Shown: positions 1 to 10,444, counted from the first letter of the stretch. The stretch is DNA of 60,000 nt from Adiantum capillus-veneris (GCA_014529385.2 CM043944.1:53854768-53914767), one strand, 5' to 3'. Notes: generated from the sequence alone by a model not told the origin. Program-made: numbers and translations.

Positions 1-189
1 AATTTGTGATCGCATAGACCCAAACTTGGTTTGTAATTGTACTACTATACCATTGAAATGCCTAGGCTCCTATTGCATGTCCACCCATAAGTACTCCTTT
101 TACAGGCCCTTGGCCCTCCTACATGAGACTCCTCAATGGCATGCATGAGTAGTTTGGGACCTTTCCCTCCCTAGTCCTAACATAGGTGT
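1..189. other. Unassigned flank left of the first Copia element
   Basis: No coding similarity or repeat structure was recognised. The last five bases, GGTGT at 185-189, are the left target-site duplication of the element that starts at 190. Confidence 0.5.
185..189. repeat. Target-site duplication GGTGT of Copia-1 (left copy)
   Basis: Identical to 5591-5595 immediately after the 3' LTR. A 5-bp duplication is the normal product of retroviral-type integrase. Confidence 0.95.
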
Positions 190-416
190 TGTTACCATAT
201 ACATGTGGTAATGATGTGTGTGAACACACTAGGACCGCAGGGGCATTTTTTCCCTCTTTAGGAGGTGTTTTCCCCCGTGCATTGTATATACGCCCATCAC
301 TCTAAGGCTATCTATCTTTCCATTGCACACTAAGTAATACACTCTCTGTTGTGTGCCTTGAGCTTCCTTCGTCTTCTCCAAGTTGTGTGTGTTTCTCTGC
401 AACCCTAATTCCAACA
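190..416 (+). repeat. 5' LTR of Copia-1
   Basis: A 227-bp LTR from TGTTACCATATAC to TAATTCCAACA. It is repeated, with rearrangement, at 5017-5590. The minus-strand reading frame across it is fortuitous. Confidence 0.93.
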
Positions 417-418
417 AT

Positions 419-430
419 TGGTATCAGAGC
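419..430 (+). other. Primer binding site of Copia-1
   Basis: TGGTATCAGAGC lies two bases after the LTR end. It is the usual plant LTR-element primer binding site, complementary to the 3' end of initiator tRNA-Met. The 360 bp that follow, up to the gag ATG at 779, form the untranslated leader. Confidence 0.9.
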
Positions 431-778
431 AGGTTGAGTCCTCCCAGGCTTAGTTGCCACCTGCTCCAGCACACGCCTGCTCACTTTCTCCGATTTCAGT
501 GAGCTTTGGCAAGCGTTCGCAGGTCGACAAAATTTTTGGAAAAGCTCGTAGAGCTAAGTTTGCTCAGATTTTTTATTCGAGCTCATTTCGGCCTCCGTTA
601 CCACTACAGGCAGGTCTGCACAGGCAATTTGGTCATTTTGTGCAAAATTTCTATCAGTGTCAATTTCTGCATAACATGTGCCTTACAGTCTTCTACGGTT
701 TGTGCTATATAGCACGTGTTGTTCCCACTCCGTTTCTCCTATTTTTGGGCAGTTTTCACATCAGGTGCAGCATTTAAC

Positions 779-2611
779 ATGGCTGACAACAACACAGATG
801 TGTTCAAGATGTTTGTTGTTGAGGACAGGTTGGATGGGGACAATTACCCTATGTGGGATTATATGATGCAACACGTTCTTGTGTCAAAGGGCATCTGGAA
901 TATTGTGCAGGGCATTGATGTACGTCCTGGTTCTGAGGATGCAAGCGATATTGAGGATGTTGTAGGTCTTGCTGCAAGGATTGCTGCTATTAGAGTTGTT
1001 TTACCTACGGCAGAAAAAGCTCGTTGGGATGTAAAGGATGTGTAGGCTCATGCATTGATTGTGTTGTCTGTGAAGCGCACCATTGTTCCTCACATCCGTT
1101 CAGCAAACTCTGCAAAACAGGCTTGGGATATTCTAGCAGGTCTTTATGCAAGCCGTAATGAGGCTAAAATTTCTTTGCTGCGTAAAGAGCTGGAGTCGAA
1201 GATTATGCATGAGGAAGATGATATGGACACTTTCTTTGCTGGTGTCAAGGATATCAATGAGCAACTTATCTCTGTAGGTGAAGTCATTTCAGACAGTTCC
1301 CTTGTGCAGACTGTTCTTGATGCCTTACCAGATTCCTACCAGACTTTTGCTAGTACTTGGAGACTGATAATCCAAGGAAATCTTGAAGTTGTCAAGTTTG
1401 ATGCATTATGCACATTGTTGTTGCAAGAGTCACTTTTCAGAAAAAACAGAACTAGGCAGCGTGCAGTTGAAAAATCTTTTATTGCTTCTCAAAGAAAGGG
1501 TGGTAACAGCAATGCGGCCACTTATTATGGTTCTGCTGCTGCGAGTGGCAAAACTTTTGTTCCTAATGCTTCTGCTGGCAACTCATCTGGAAATTTTGGT
1601 GATAAGGGCAAAAAGAAGATGTGTTGCCATTATTGTAAAGGTAATGATCACTTGATCAAGTCGTGTCCTAAGTTGAAGGCCAAAGAGTCTAAGAAGAAAG
1701 AGGGTGGTTCCACTACAAATGTTGGTTCCACTACAAATGCAGTCATTGTTGAGTCTTCTATGAAAGGAGACTGTGTTGCTAATGTTGATGTAGAATGGGC
1801 TTTTAGCGCAGAGTGCACTTACAATCCTGCTGTCCATGATGCATGCTTGTCAGTTGCTCTAGATTCACATGTGTGGTATTTTGACATTGGTGCTACAAAG
1901 CACATTACCTCACATCATGAATTGTTCACCTCTCTCGAGTCTGTCCCTCATGGAAATTCTGTCACTTGTGCCAACAATGCCTCTTATCCAGTTCAGGGAG
2001 TTGGAAAGATTGTGCTTATTGCTGCAAATGGCAGTTCCTTCACACTTGTTGATGCACTTTATGTACCTGGGATCAAGAAGAATCTCTTGTCTTTATCCGC
2101 ACTTGCTAGACTTGGACTTGTAGTCAAATTTGTGGATGACAGATGTACAGTTCATGATCTCAGTTTTGGTGATGAAATTGTTGCATCTGGCCTTTTGTGC
2201 CGTGGGCTGTATAAGCTCACTTTGTATGAAAAGTGTGGACAAAAATTTTCAAATGCTGTTACAGATTCAAGGGCTATTTCAGATGCAAAACTTTGGCATG
2301 CACGTTTTGGTCATCTAAATTTTGTCAGTTTGTTGTGTTTGCAAAAATCTGATATGGTTGCTTCTTTGCCACCTCTTGAAGCACATGTCAAACATGTTTG
2401 TGAAGGCTGTATTTTGGGTAAGATGCAGCGTTCTAAGTTTCCAAAGGATGGTTCAGTTCGGGCCACATGCAGGTTGCAGCTTGTGCATAGTGATGTTTAT
2501 GGGCCCATGCAAACTTCGTCCTTGGGCAATTACCTTTACTTCGTGACTTTCATGATGATTACTCCAGGCATGCATGGGTATTTCCGCTTAAAGCAAAGTC
2601 CGAAGTTTTAA
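779..2611 (+). pseudogene. Copia-1 gag, protease and N-terminal integrase (pseudogene)
   Basis: The reading frame starts at the ATG at 779. It shows a Copia gag with the typical early pattern of a glycine-aspartate turn and a tryptophan. A TAG at 1043-1045 interrupts it, then the same frame continues to 2611. A CX2CX4HX4C zinc knuckle lies at about 1625-1666. The protease active site should read Asp-Ser/Thr-Gly but reads Asp-Ile-Gly at 1883-1891, so the serine is lost. The GAG-pre-integrase histidine and cysteine motifs follow, and then the first integrase aspartate in an HSDVYGP context. The frame fails near 2560-2611 inside the integrase core. Confidence 0.9.
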
Positions 2612-2629
2612 TGTGCTTCAAAAAATTTC

Positions 2630-3576
2630 TTGCTATGGCTGAAAATGTCTCGAAATGTACTATGGACACCCTCCGTTCCGATCGAGGGGGGGGAGTATAT
2701 GGCTCATGAATTCAATGCATTTCTGGCTAGTCGTGGAACAAAACACCAATGCACAGTGCCTTATACACCTCAGCAAAATGGTGTTGCTGAGAGGAAAAAC
2801 AGGTCACTGACGGAAATGGCACGATGTATGGTCAAAAGTCAAGCTTTGCCGCATTCTTTTTGGCTTGAGGCCATCATGTGTGCCACTTATGTACTTAACA
2901 GGTGTCCTACAAAAGCTTTGCAGTCTCTTACTCCATATGAAGCATGGCATGATAGAAAGCCTTCTATTGAGCACATGCGTGTTTTTGGTTGTTTGGCATA
3001 TGCTTTGGTGCCACAAACACAGCGCAGAAAATTGGATGATAAGGTTGTCAAATGTACTTTTGTTGGTTATAGTGTTGAAAGCAAAGGTTACAGGTTATAT
3101 CATCCACAAACAAAGCGTATTCTGGTTTCACGGGATGTAGTGTTTGTGGAAGATTCTGTTCAGCCCTTGCTATGTACTAGAGACAGTAATGTAAGCTCAC
3201 ACGACATTTATGACACTTTGTTGCGTCTTTTCAGTGGTGGAAATATGAATGTAATTTCCAATGAGGCAAATGTACAGCCTATAGGGTTTTCTGAAAATGT
3301 TACAGATCAGCCTATTACTGATGCAGATGTACATGATGTACTTGATGAGGAAAGGACTGAAAATGAGCAGTCTAGAGGTATGCCAAAATGGCTGGTGCAC
3401 ACTTTGCGTGATAGTAAATTGGATGCACCTTTGTCTAGTCGTATACGTTCAGGCTCTCGCCATGCATCAGATTGTTATGCTTTGGCTGTGTCTAGCTTAC
3501 ATGATGTTGAGGAGCCTATGTCTTTTGATGAAGCACAGAATTTAGAAAATTGGATGACTACCATGCAAAGGGTGAG
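2630..3576 (+). pseudogene. Copia-1 integrase core and C-terminal region (pseudogene)
   Basis: Continues the integrase after a frameshift. A run of eight G at 2686-2693 splits the second catalytic aspartate (SDRGGEY context) between two frames, which suggests a one-base expansion of the run. The catalytic glutamate region NGVAERKNRSL is intact, followed by the conserved VLNRCPTKAL and HMRVFGCLAY motifs. Near 3560 the frame jumps directly into the RT KARLVAKGYAQ region. The roughly 35 residues normally found between them are missing, which indicates a deletion. Confidence 0.88.
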
Positions 3577-4341
3577 ATCGATCGCCATAAGGCTCGACTT
3601 GTTGCAAAGGGTTATGCACAGCAAAAAGGCATAGATTGTGAAGAGACTTTTTCTCCCACTTGTCATATGACTACTGTGCGTTTTCTATGTGCATTGGCAG
3701 CTCATTTTGGTTGGGATGTACATCAATCAGACATTGTTACTGCTTTCTTGGATGGTGACATATTTGAGGAAGTTTATGTAATGCAGCCTCGCAGTTTTGT
3801 CATAAAAGGACAAGAGGACAAAGTGTGCAGATGTAAGAAGGCTTTGTACGGGTTGAAGCAATGTTCTCATGCTTGGTATGAGAAAACTGACACTCATTTG
3901 GTCAAACGAAGCTTTCGTAATAGTCCAACAGAAAGCACATTGTATGTAAAGCATGAGGGTGATGTACTTCTCATTGTGGTTCTTTATGTTGATGATTTGC
4001 TGATCACTGGACCAAATGAGAGACATATTGCTGAATTTAAGGCTGATTTGAATGCTACTTTCAAGATGAAATATTTGGGGTTGTTGCATCATTACTTGGG
4101 TATACAGTTTAAGCAATGTAATGGTGGTATTACCTTGTGTCAGAAAAGTTACATAGAGACATTGCTATGTAAGTTTGGACTTAAGGATTGTAAACCTATT
4201 GCCACTCTCATGGAAACAAGTTTGAAGTTGAGTCTACATGATGTTGGCGATCCTGCTGATGTCACTGTTTACCAAACTGCTGTTGGCTGCCTTATTTATG
4301 TATGCAACACGAGGCCAGATATTCAGTTTGCAATCTCATAG
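3550..4341 (+). pseudogene. Copia-1 reverse transcriptase (pseudogene)
   Basis: Shows the Copia RT blocks in order: HKARLVAKGYAQ, an ETFSP-type motif, DIVTAFLDGDIFEEVYVMQP, KALYGLKQ and the catalytic LYVDDLL box at about 3985-3996. It then runs into the thumb region TRPDIQFAIS. A TAG at 4339-4341 stops the frame. The catalytic aspartates are retained although the polyprotein is broken on both sides. Confidence 0.93.
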
Positions 4342-4515
4342 GTCAGCAGATTTATGCATAGCCCAGGGTCTAAGCATTGGCAGGCTGTTAAGAGGATTTT
4401 CCGCTACCTTAGTGGTACTTTACATCTTGGCTTGTTTTATCCCAAGGGGGGGTCATTGCCGCCAGACTAAAATGCTTTTTCGGACTCGGATTGGGCTGGT
4501 TGTTTTGACGCATGA

Positions 4516-4941
4516 GTGTCCACAAGTGGTTTTTGTTTCATGCTTGGCAGTTCATGTATATCATGGTTGAGCAAGAAGCCACCTATTGTGGCCACTTCGA
4601 GTTGTGAGGCTCAGTATAGGGCAGTCTTCATAGCTACGGTTGAGTGTGTGTGGCACAGACGCCTTATGGCTGATTTGGGTGTTGGACAGGACACTGCCAA
4701 CACTATCTACATTGACAGTCAGAGCGCATTGGCAGTTGCGAGGAACCCAATTTTTCATGCTCGCACAAAGCACATTGAGGTGCATTACCACTATGTCAGG
4801 GAGAGGCTCTTATCAGGAGAGATCAGCTTGGCTTATGTGCCAACACAGGACAACCTTGCAGATCTTTTCACAAAGGCATTGTCTCGTGAGAAGCTTGAAG
4901 CTTTCCGCAAAGCTTTGGGCTTACTCCCCTTTGTGGACTGA
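4516..4941 (+). pseudogene. Copia-1 RNase H (C-terminal fragment)
   Basis: Begins at STSGFCFMLG, a hallmark of the Copia RNase H. It continues with the SSCEAQY motif, DSQSALAVARNP, the HARTKHIEVHYHYVRE block and the C-terminal DNLADLFTKAL motif, ending at a natural stop. The stretch from 4342 to 4515 links RT to RNase H but is out of frame. The natural end fits the short distance to the polypurine tract. Confidence 0.93.
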
Positions 4942-5003
4942 TCATGTCCTTAAGGCATGGCACTTCCCTTTACTCATGTGCCAGCTCTCGTTCACCGCAT
5001 CAC

Positions 5004-5016
5004 TTCAGGGGGGATT
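5004..5016 (+). other. Polypurine tract of Copia-1
   Basis: CTTCAGGGGGGAT with a run of six G lies directly before the TGTT of the 3' LTR. This is the expected plus-strand primer position. Confidence 0.75.
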
Positions 5017-5590
5017 TGTTACCATATACATGTGATAGTGATGTGTGTGAACACACTAGGACCGCTGGGGCATTTTTTCCCTCTTTATACTATCCAGTAT
5101 AATAACATTATACCGGTGGGATAACATCATACCAACAGGATGTAATCATACCTGTATGATAACATCATTATACCGATTTTCAAGCATTCATACCGATTTT
5201 ATACCTGTTTGACATTGTCTGATAACAGAGGTCTCTTGCCTACAGGAAGAATTATCCAAATGCTTGGACCGTGAGGAAACCTTTGGTCTCTATGTCACGT
5301 TTGTGACAGGCATGATTAGTCAACCAATGCTACCTGAAACCCCCGTGCATTGTATATACACCCATCACTCTAGGGCTATCTATCTTTCCATTGCACACTA
5401 AGTAATACACTCCAGGGGCATTTTTTCCCTCTTTAGGAGGTTTTTTCCCCGTGCATTGTATATACGCCCATCACTCTAGGGCTATCTATCTTTCCATTGC
5501 ACACTAAGTAATACACTCTCTGTTGTGTGCCTTGAGCTTCCTTCATCTTCTCCAAGCTGTGTGCGTTTCTCTGCAACCCTAATTCCAACA
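5017..5590 (+). repeat. 3' LTR of Copia-1, rearranged
   Basis: Three LTR-derived segments are present. 5017-5087 matches the LTR start. 5339-5412 matches a middle part. 5413-5590 overlaps that middle part and runs to the end, CCAACA. Between the first two lies about 250 bp (5088-5338) that is absent from the 5' LTR. The right target-site duplication GGTGT follows at 5591-5595. Confidence 0.9.
5088..5338. repeat. Foreign ~250-bp insert inside the Copia-1 3' LTR
   Basis: Absent from the 5' LTR. Its first half contains imperfect repeats of a TAACATCATTATACCG-like motif, rich in ATACC. No terminal inverted repeats or duplication could be defined at its edges. It is accompanied by a partial duplication of LTR sequence to its right. 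Confidence 0.6.
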
Positions 5591-5595
5591 GGTGT

Positions 5596-5942
5596 GACAT
5601 TTTGATTATTGCACTAGTTGTCATGTGGTGGTGCTAGACTATAATATGTATTGCTTTAATTTTTGTCCTATTATCATGTTTGGCTCCTGTATCATAATGC
5701 TATGTACGTTTGTGGGGCCAACTTTCATATAAGAAAGATGCAATAATTTTTCTGTAGATATGCATCAATTATCTTCTCATCATTGTCTTTTGCAATTTCC
5801 AAATTACAATGATTGAACATTTCATGTTAGTGGAGCTTTTAAAACAACACACACACACACACACACACAAAAACACACATTTTTACAAACCTATAGAAGT
5901 GACAAACCTCAACGTGATAGGAGACCCAAAATGAAGAAAACT
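5596..5942. other. Spacer between two retrotransposons with an (AC)n tract
   Basis: About 345 bp of unassigned DNA containing a CA dinucleotide run at about 5846-5877. Its last five bases, AAACT at 5938-5942, are the left target-site duplication of the next element. Confidence 0.6.
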
Positions 5943-6131
5943 TGAAGGGGATCGGGGAGCACCACAGACGGAGAGTGAGAGAGAGAAGGAGACACACGAC
6001 ACAGATATGGGTGGGGAGACTCCAAAGAGTGAGCAGCCCCCTATACACTTATGCTATGTATAAGGTATACAAGTCAGTGGGCGCCCAGACTCTGGGCGGC
6101 CGGGCAAGGCACAGATGCCTATACCCCAACA
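5943..6131 (-). repeat. 3' LTR of the non-autonomous Copia derivative
   Basis: 189 bp, TGAAGGGGATCGG to ACCCCAACA on the plus strand. Differs from 9250-9438 by two transitions (GACGGAG/GACGAAG and CAGATGCC/CAGACGCC). Confidence 0.95.
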
Positions 6132-6150
6132 ACCTCCCACTTAAAGGCGA
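6132..6150 (-). other. Polypurine tract (minus strand)
   Basis: On the minus strand the bases next to the LTR read TTTAAGTGGGAGGT, a purine-rich plus-strand primer site. Confidence 0.6.
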
Positions 6151-6210
6151 GTGTGCCTTTAAGCAAGGGAACCTAGTCTAAAGACTACAAAAGGTGAGAG
6201 AAAACCGCTC

Positions 6211-8040
6211 TCAACCGATGCCCACTGGCTGGCTGTGATCGTGTGCATCCGGCTGTCCTGCTCCCGTGTAAGTCCATACACCACCAGACATACCGCACAC
6301 GTACTGCAAGTATGTACGCAATACCTGCATATCTCCCTCGTGCACTATGCCATCATCGGTCAACAAACGACTGACAACCCCAACTGCAAATGCTCCCACT
6401 CCAGCTACGATATCCGGTCTCAAGATCAACATCTCATACATGAGACCACCGAATGCCGATGCAATGCTAGCGGGCATTGCTAGCTCTACGGAGCATGCAT
6501 CAACATATATATCCCTGGCAATAGGCATCTCTGACTGACAAGGCGTGTCAGCCACATGCATCTCCTGACTGTCTGCAAAAGACGCATCAACCTGTCGTGC
6601 AACCTCAGAGCAAACCAGCTGCTCTAGGTGTCTGCTGGAAGACATATCCTGCACAACTATATCCCCATGCTCACTGTCGAGCATAGAAAGGAATGACTTC
6701 ATAATCGCTGACATCTCAGTCTCCTCTGCAATCATCCACTGCAAACATGACCACTCAATCTGTTGTGACTCACTAGAGCTCTCATGCTCTAACTCCGTAT
6801 GCATAGACTCTTGCACAACGATCTCCTGTCGTGACTCACTAGAGCAAGACCTCTCTACCTGTCTATCCTGCATAGAAGCATCTCGCACAACTGACTCTTT
6901 GCTTTGCTCGGTCACTAGCAAAGCATGCATGTCTGACTCTGTCACCTCTCTGTGTGACTGCTCAAGTCGTGCCCCAACTGTGTGCACAACGAGCTCACTA
7001 CTCTGCACTCCATGCAAAGCATCCTGCAACCCACAAGCAAAAGAGACTCGCCTGCTCTCTCGCTCTCTACCTGGCTGCGTGATCACAGAGACAACATCGT
7101 CTCTCGCGTGATCCACATGCAACGGGTAACCTGTACCACTCCTGGCACCTCTCGCAATCACTAGCGAACCCAAATGCATCATAAAATCTCGCTCTCGTAG
7201 CGAAATCTGACATCCACAATCTCTAAGCTGACCAATCGAGATCAAACTCACTGTCAAATCTGGTACATAGCGCACATGTCGTAACAAGTAAGATGCACCC
7301 CTCGGTAATGACAGTCTCACATCTCCTGCACCTGCTATCGCATGCACCGATCCATCGGCCAAACGTACACTGCCAAGCATCCCACTAGAATAGCTACAAA
7401 ACCATGCACGATGCAGCGTGACATGAAACATAGCATCTGCGTCTAGCAACCACTGCGAAGGGAGTGCACTATCCACATGTATAGCATCTCGTGCATAGCT
7501 CGAGGTAAAAGTGACATCCCCGTCACTAGTATACTCCGACACTACATGTGCCTCAACTGTCAAAGCAACTGAGTCCATGGCATCACTACATACATCTCTG
7601 AGACTGCCATGTCTCCTACGATGTCGCATACGACGAAAACAACGCCGTCTAACGTGTCCAGAATGACCACAATACCAACATGTCACCTGTCGGCGTGCTC
7701 GTGAATGTACATGTCTCACACGAGTCAGTGATGACTCAGATCTATCATACATATCATGTAATCTGCGCCAAAGTGCTCTCGAAGTAGTCTCATACATAAC
7801 AAGAGCATATACAGATTCCGCAAGGTGCAAAGAGAGCGTAGATAGTGCCATCTCCTCTAGCTCCTGCCACTGATTGTCAGACATGTTTGAAGGTCTACTT
7901 GCATCACCACTCAATGGTCGATGTAACCCTCGCTGTGTCAATGCGTCAAGCATACACTCTCTCCATGCCGCAAAGTCTGACCCATCAAACATGCGCATCT
8001 GTGAGAGGTCACAATCTGATCGATCACCTGTCTCTGCCAT
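6211..8040 (-). CDS. Compact gag / protease-like / RT-tail polyprotein, 609 aa
   Basis: The frame is open for 690 codons, but the likely start is the internal ATG at 8040 (MAETGDRSD), where Copia-gag similarity begins. Residues 18-100 are a shortened Copia gag. A CX2CX4HX4C zinc knuckle (CWYCGHSGHVRRRC) is at 121-134, followed by an Arg/His-rich tail. Residues 195-310 resemble Copia protease, but the active site reads Leu-Asp-Ala-Asp-Ala (Asp200) instead of Asp-Ser-Gly-Ala. Residues 340-510 are a Ser/Glu/Gln-rich linker. Residues 530-595 resemble the extreme end of Copia RT (GGLMYEM, RPDI, FAVGVVSR, YTGAG). Integrase, the RT core and RNase H are absent. An open frame this long in a catalytically empty element suggests a selected structural (capsid/RNA-packaging) role. 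Confidence 0.85.
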   Translation of the reverse strand: MAETGDRSDCDLSQMRMFDGSDFAAWRECMLDALTQRGLHRPLSGDASRPSNMSDNQWQELEEMALSTLSLHLAESVYALVMYETTSRALWRRLHDMYDRSESSLTRVRHVHSRARRQVTCWYCGHSGHVRRRCFRRMRHRRRHGSLRDVCSDAMDSVALTVEAHVVSEYTSDGDVTFTSSYARDAIHVDSALPSQWLLDADAMFHVTLHRAWFCSYSSGMLGSVRLADGSVHAIAGAGDVRLSLPRGASYLLRHVRYVPDLTVSLISIGQLRDCGCQISLRERDFMMHLGSLVIARGARSGTGYPLHVDHARDDVVSVITQPGRERESRRVSFACGLQDALHGVQSSELVVHTVGARLEQSHREVTESDMHALLVTEQSKESVVRDASMQDRQVERSCSSESRQEIVVQESMHTELEHESSSESQQIEWSCLQWMIAEETEMSAIMKSFLSMLDSEHGDIVVQDMSSSRHLEQLVCSEVARQVDASFADSQEMHVADTPCQSEMPIARDIYVDACSVELAMPASIASAFGGLMYEMLILRPDIVAGVGAFAVGVVSRLLTDDGIVHEGDMQVLRTYLQYVCGMSGGVWTYTGAGQPDAHDHSQPVGIG

Positions 8041-9235
8041 GAGCACAATGTAGCAAACTAGAAAGCAAAACCACCTCACCAACAACACCTGAAAACTGTC
8101 TACCAATATGGCCAGAAACACAATGTAAAACCTGTGAGACACACTCCAAAATAGAGCTCCCACAATGTCAATACAAGTCAGCCCTAAACTGGCTCGAATC
8201 GCATCAACAAAAGTCTGCAAATATGGCTCAAAACCTGATGCAAAGTTGCACCAATAACCGTGCAAAACCTTGCACAAAATCACAAGTCAATATGACTTAA
8301 TCGCGCATAAATATCTGACAAAATTTTGGCAGAGTCTCCTTTGTAACTGGAGCAAAATCTCAACAGTAAACCTCAAAGAGACAATAATATATGCCACGAT
8401 GACCAATCCGGCAATAAACTCGACCGGAATCACCTCACAAAGTCATACATATGAGCATACCCGCTCTTGCCGGAGTACCACTCAAATAATCTCAGCCATA
8501 AACAAATACACAAATCCATATATGGCATACATAAACCGCCAAGACCATGGCAACATAGCTCACTCTCGCATGAGTGGCTCTCTGGAAAAATGTATATCCA
8601 AAAACCTGTGTACACCTATGAATTTGCTGGTTGTTGCAGAAAATACTCCGTGTGTGTGAGATATACCAAAAACAGTGTTTTTGGGACCCGAAAGTGCACA
8701 AATAAACCTGTTGCTGTACCTGCTGTAATTCAAAGCAGAATTTCAGCAAATAGACATCACCATCGCATCCGGAGCGTGCCAAAACCCTGACCTAAACTCC
8801 TGGATCATGTAGATCTGACTCTGTATGACGGAGCTACGCAAAAAACTGTGTTTTAGAGCCCGAAAATGGCAAAAACGAACTGCACACAGTCTTGAACCTT
8901 CTCCTGCTCCACTCTGCATGATGCAATGTCCTCTCAATGCAAGCTCCAACGCAAGAGCTCTGCCACAACAGCATCCAAGCACTCGAATGTCAAGCTCTCC
9001 TCCGCCGAGCACTTCTCTAACGAGCTCCACTGAGCTCAAAAGCTCCTCTCACCAAGGAAGCCGCAACCGCCTCCTCGACCAAGCTTGACCACACCAAGCT
9101 TCTAAGCTCCAAAGACAATGCTCCTCAAGCTAAAATCGCTCTCCGTGAAACTCCGCGATCGAACTCCACCGTCGAGAACGAGCGAGCTATCGCCTCGAAG
9201 CTCTCAAAGCCGTCGTGCTCTCCGCGGTCACCATA
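8041..9235 (-). other. Long 5' leader of the non-autonomous Copia derivative
   Basis: About 1.2 kb between the primer binding site and the gag ATG. Short frames occur in all phases but none resembles a known domain. The first ~300 bases next to the LTR are rich in AAGCTC/GAGCTC motifs. A packaging signal would be expected here but cannot be identified by eye. Confidence 0.5.
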
Positions 9236-9249
9236 GCTCTGATACCAAT
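9236..9249 (-). other. Primer binding site (minus strand)
   Basis: The plus strand reads GCTCTGATACCAAT, so the minus strand reads ATTGGTATCAGAGC directly after the 5' LTR. Confidence 0.9.
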
Positions 9250-9438
9250 TGAAGGGGATCGGGGAGCACCACAGACGAAGAGTGAGAGAGAGAAGGAGAC
9301 ACACGACACAGATATGGGTGGGGAGACTCCAAAGAGTGAGCAGCCCCCTATACACTTATGCTATGTATAAGGTATACAAGTCAGTGGGCGCCCAGACTCT
9401 GGGCGGCCGGGCAAGGCACAGACGCCTATACCCCAACA
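9250..9438 (-). repeat. 5' LTR of the non-autonomous Copia derivative
   Basis: 189 bp and two differences from 5943-6131. Followed by the duplication AAACT at 9439-9443. Confidence 0.95.
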
Positions 9439-10081
9439 AAACTTGCAGTAAGAATGTCGTATCTTCATACCATAAGAGGGTAGAGATGACATGAACACAA
9501 GTGGATTTAGGGACCTTTAATGAGTGACTAATATGGGCATGCCTTCTGTTTCTGGGTGCATAGTCCTGGTCGTTCTTCTTGTGCACTTTTCTGGTGTATG
9601 AGGAGAGCGGCCGGGCGGCATGCCCTACCCGACTCCGAAAACAAAACAAACTAACATGGGCACACAACCTGCTTAGACAAAGAACTTCTCAAGTCTCTAT
9701 AGATATCATGGTAGTGCTAGAGAAAAGATGCCATGTCCATCTAAAGATGCCACTAATAGAAAAAATGATTATGAGAATTTTGACCAAACATGATATCAGT
9801 CTTAAAGCTCCAAAGAGACCATAATGTCAATGGAATCTATGTGGAAAAATTAAAGCAATTCTTGGTGTGTTCAGTGCAGCACCAAATATCAAGAAGTTTT
9901 TTCCAAATCAAAATTTTTGCATTCTAAGCCATCATTTCTAGATAGATAGCCTCTCCATGAAACGAAGTGACTTTTCCATAATCTGGAAGGACATTGTCCC
10001 CACCCAAAGAATATTTTTGCATCTACCAAATTGTAACCTCTCTGTCCTAGTAGGCTCTTGCCCTTTGACACTCGAGTTCAT

Positions 10082-10114
10082 CCTCCTCTTCGGGTGGGTC
10101 ACCCGAGGAGGAGG
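10082..10114. repeat. Near-perfect hairpin
   Basis: A 15-base arm CCTCCTCTTCGGGTG and its near-complement CACCCGAGGAGGAGG are separated by a GGT loop. One position is a G-T pair when transcribed. No terminator role is implied in a plant genome. Confidence 0.7.
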
Positions 10115-10350
10115 TTCCTAGCTGGTTGCTACGAGTTCTCTATGTCGTTCCCAACATGTGGTGCATCAATTAGGTGGCCATGGTGATGCCTACGGAGTGG
10201 CTCTTGCCCGATGGTACGCAGCCCTTGCCCGAGCATGTAACATGGCTAATATTTGGAAGGGATACGCACCTCCCCCTGTGGGCCCTATGGTGTGTCGAAA
10301 AAACCTCTCTGTCCTAGTAATGAAGAGAAGGCGGCCATAATGGCGGATTG

Positions 10351-10444
10351 CAAATCTGAAATTTTATGTAGGCTGCTCAATAGTGATTGCCCAATATCAA
10401 ATCTGAAATTTCATTTAGGCTGCTCAATAGTGATTGCCCAATCC
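10351..10444. repeat. 47-bp tandem duplication
   Basis: Two adjacent units, each starting CAAATCTGAAATTT and ending TAGTGATTGCCCAAT, begin at 10351 and 10398 and differ at a few bases. Confidence 0.85.

Larger units (their letters stand above)
190..5590 (+). mobile_element. Copia-1: degenerate Ty1/Copia LTR retrotransposon
   Basis: Complete insertion by structure: a 5-bp target-site duplication GGTGT (185-189 and 5591-5595), LTRs starting TGTTACC and ending CCAACA, a primer binding site directly after the 5' LTR and a G-rich polypurine tract directly before the 3' LTR. The coding order is gag, protease, integrase, reverse transcriptase, RNase H, which is the Copia order. The polyprotein is broken by an in-frame TAG, several frameshifts and a deletion before RT, so the copy cannot be autonomous. 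The two LTRs differ in length (227 versus 574 bp) because the 3' LTR is rearranged. Confidence 0.95.
5943..9438 (-). mobile_element. Young non-autonomous Copia-derived LTR element carrying one intact gag-like ORF
   Basis: Both LTRs are 189 bp and differ at only two positions by eye. They are flanked by a perfect AAACT duplication (5938-5942 and 9439-9443). The reverse-complement primer binding site at 9236-9247 and the polypurine tract next to the left LTR set the orientation as minus. The 3.1-kb interior encodes no integrase and no RT catalytic core, yet has one uninterrupted 609-codon frame. It must depend on an autonomous partner. It resembles gag-carrying non-autonomous elements such as BARE2-like or TR-GAG types. 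Confidence 0.92.
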
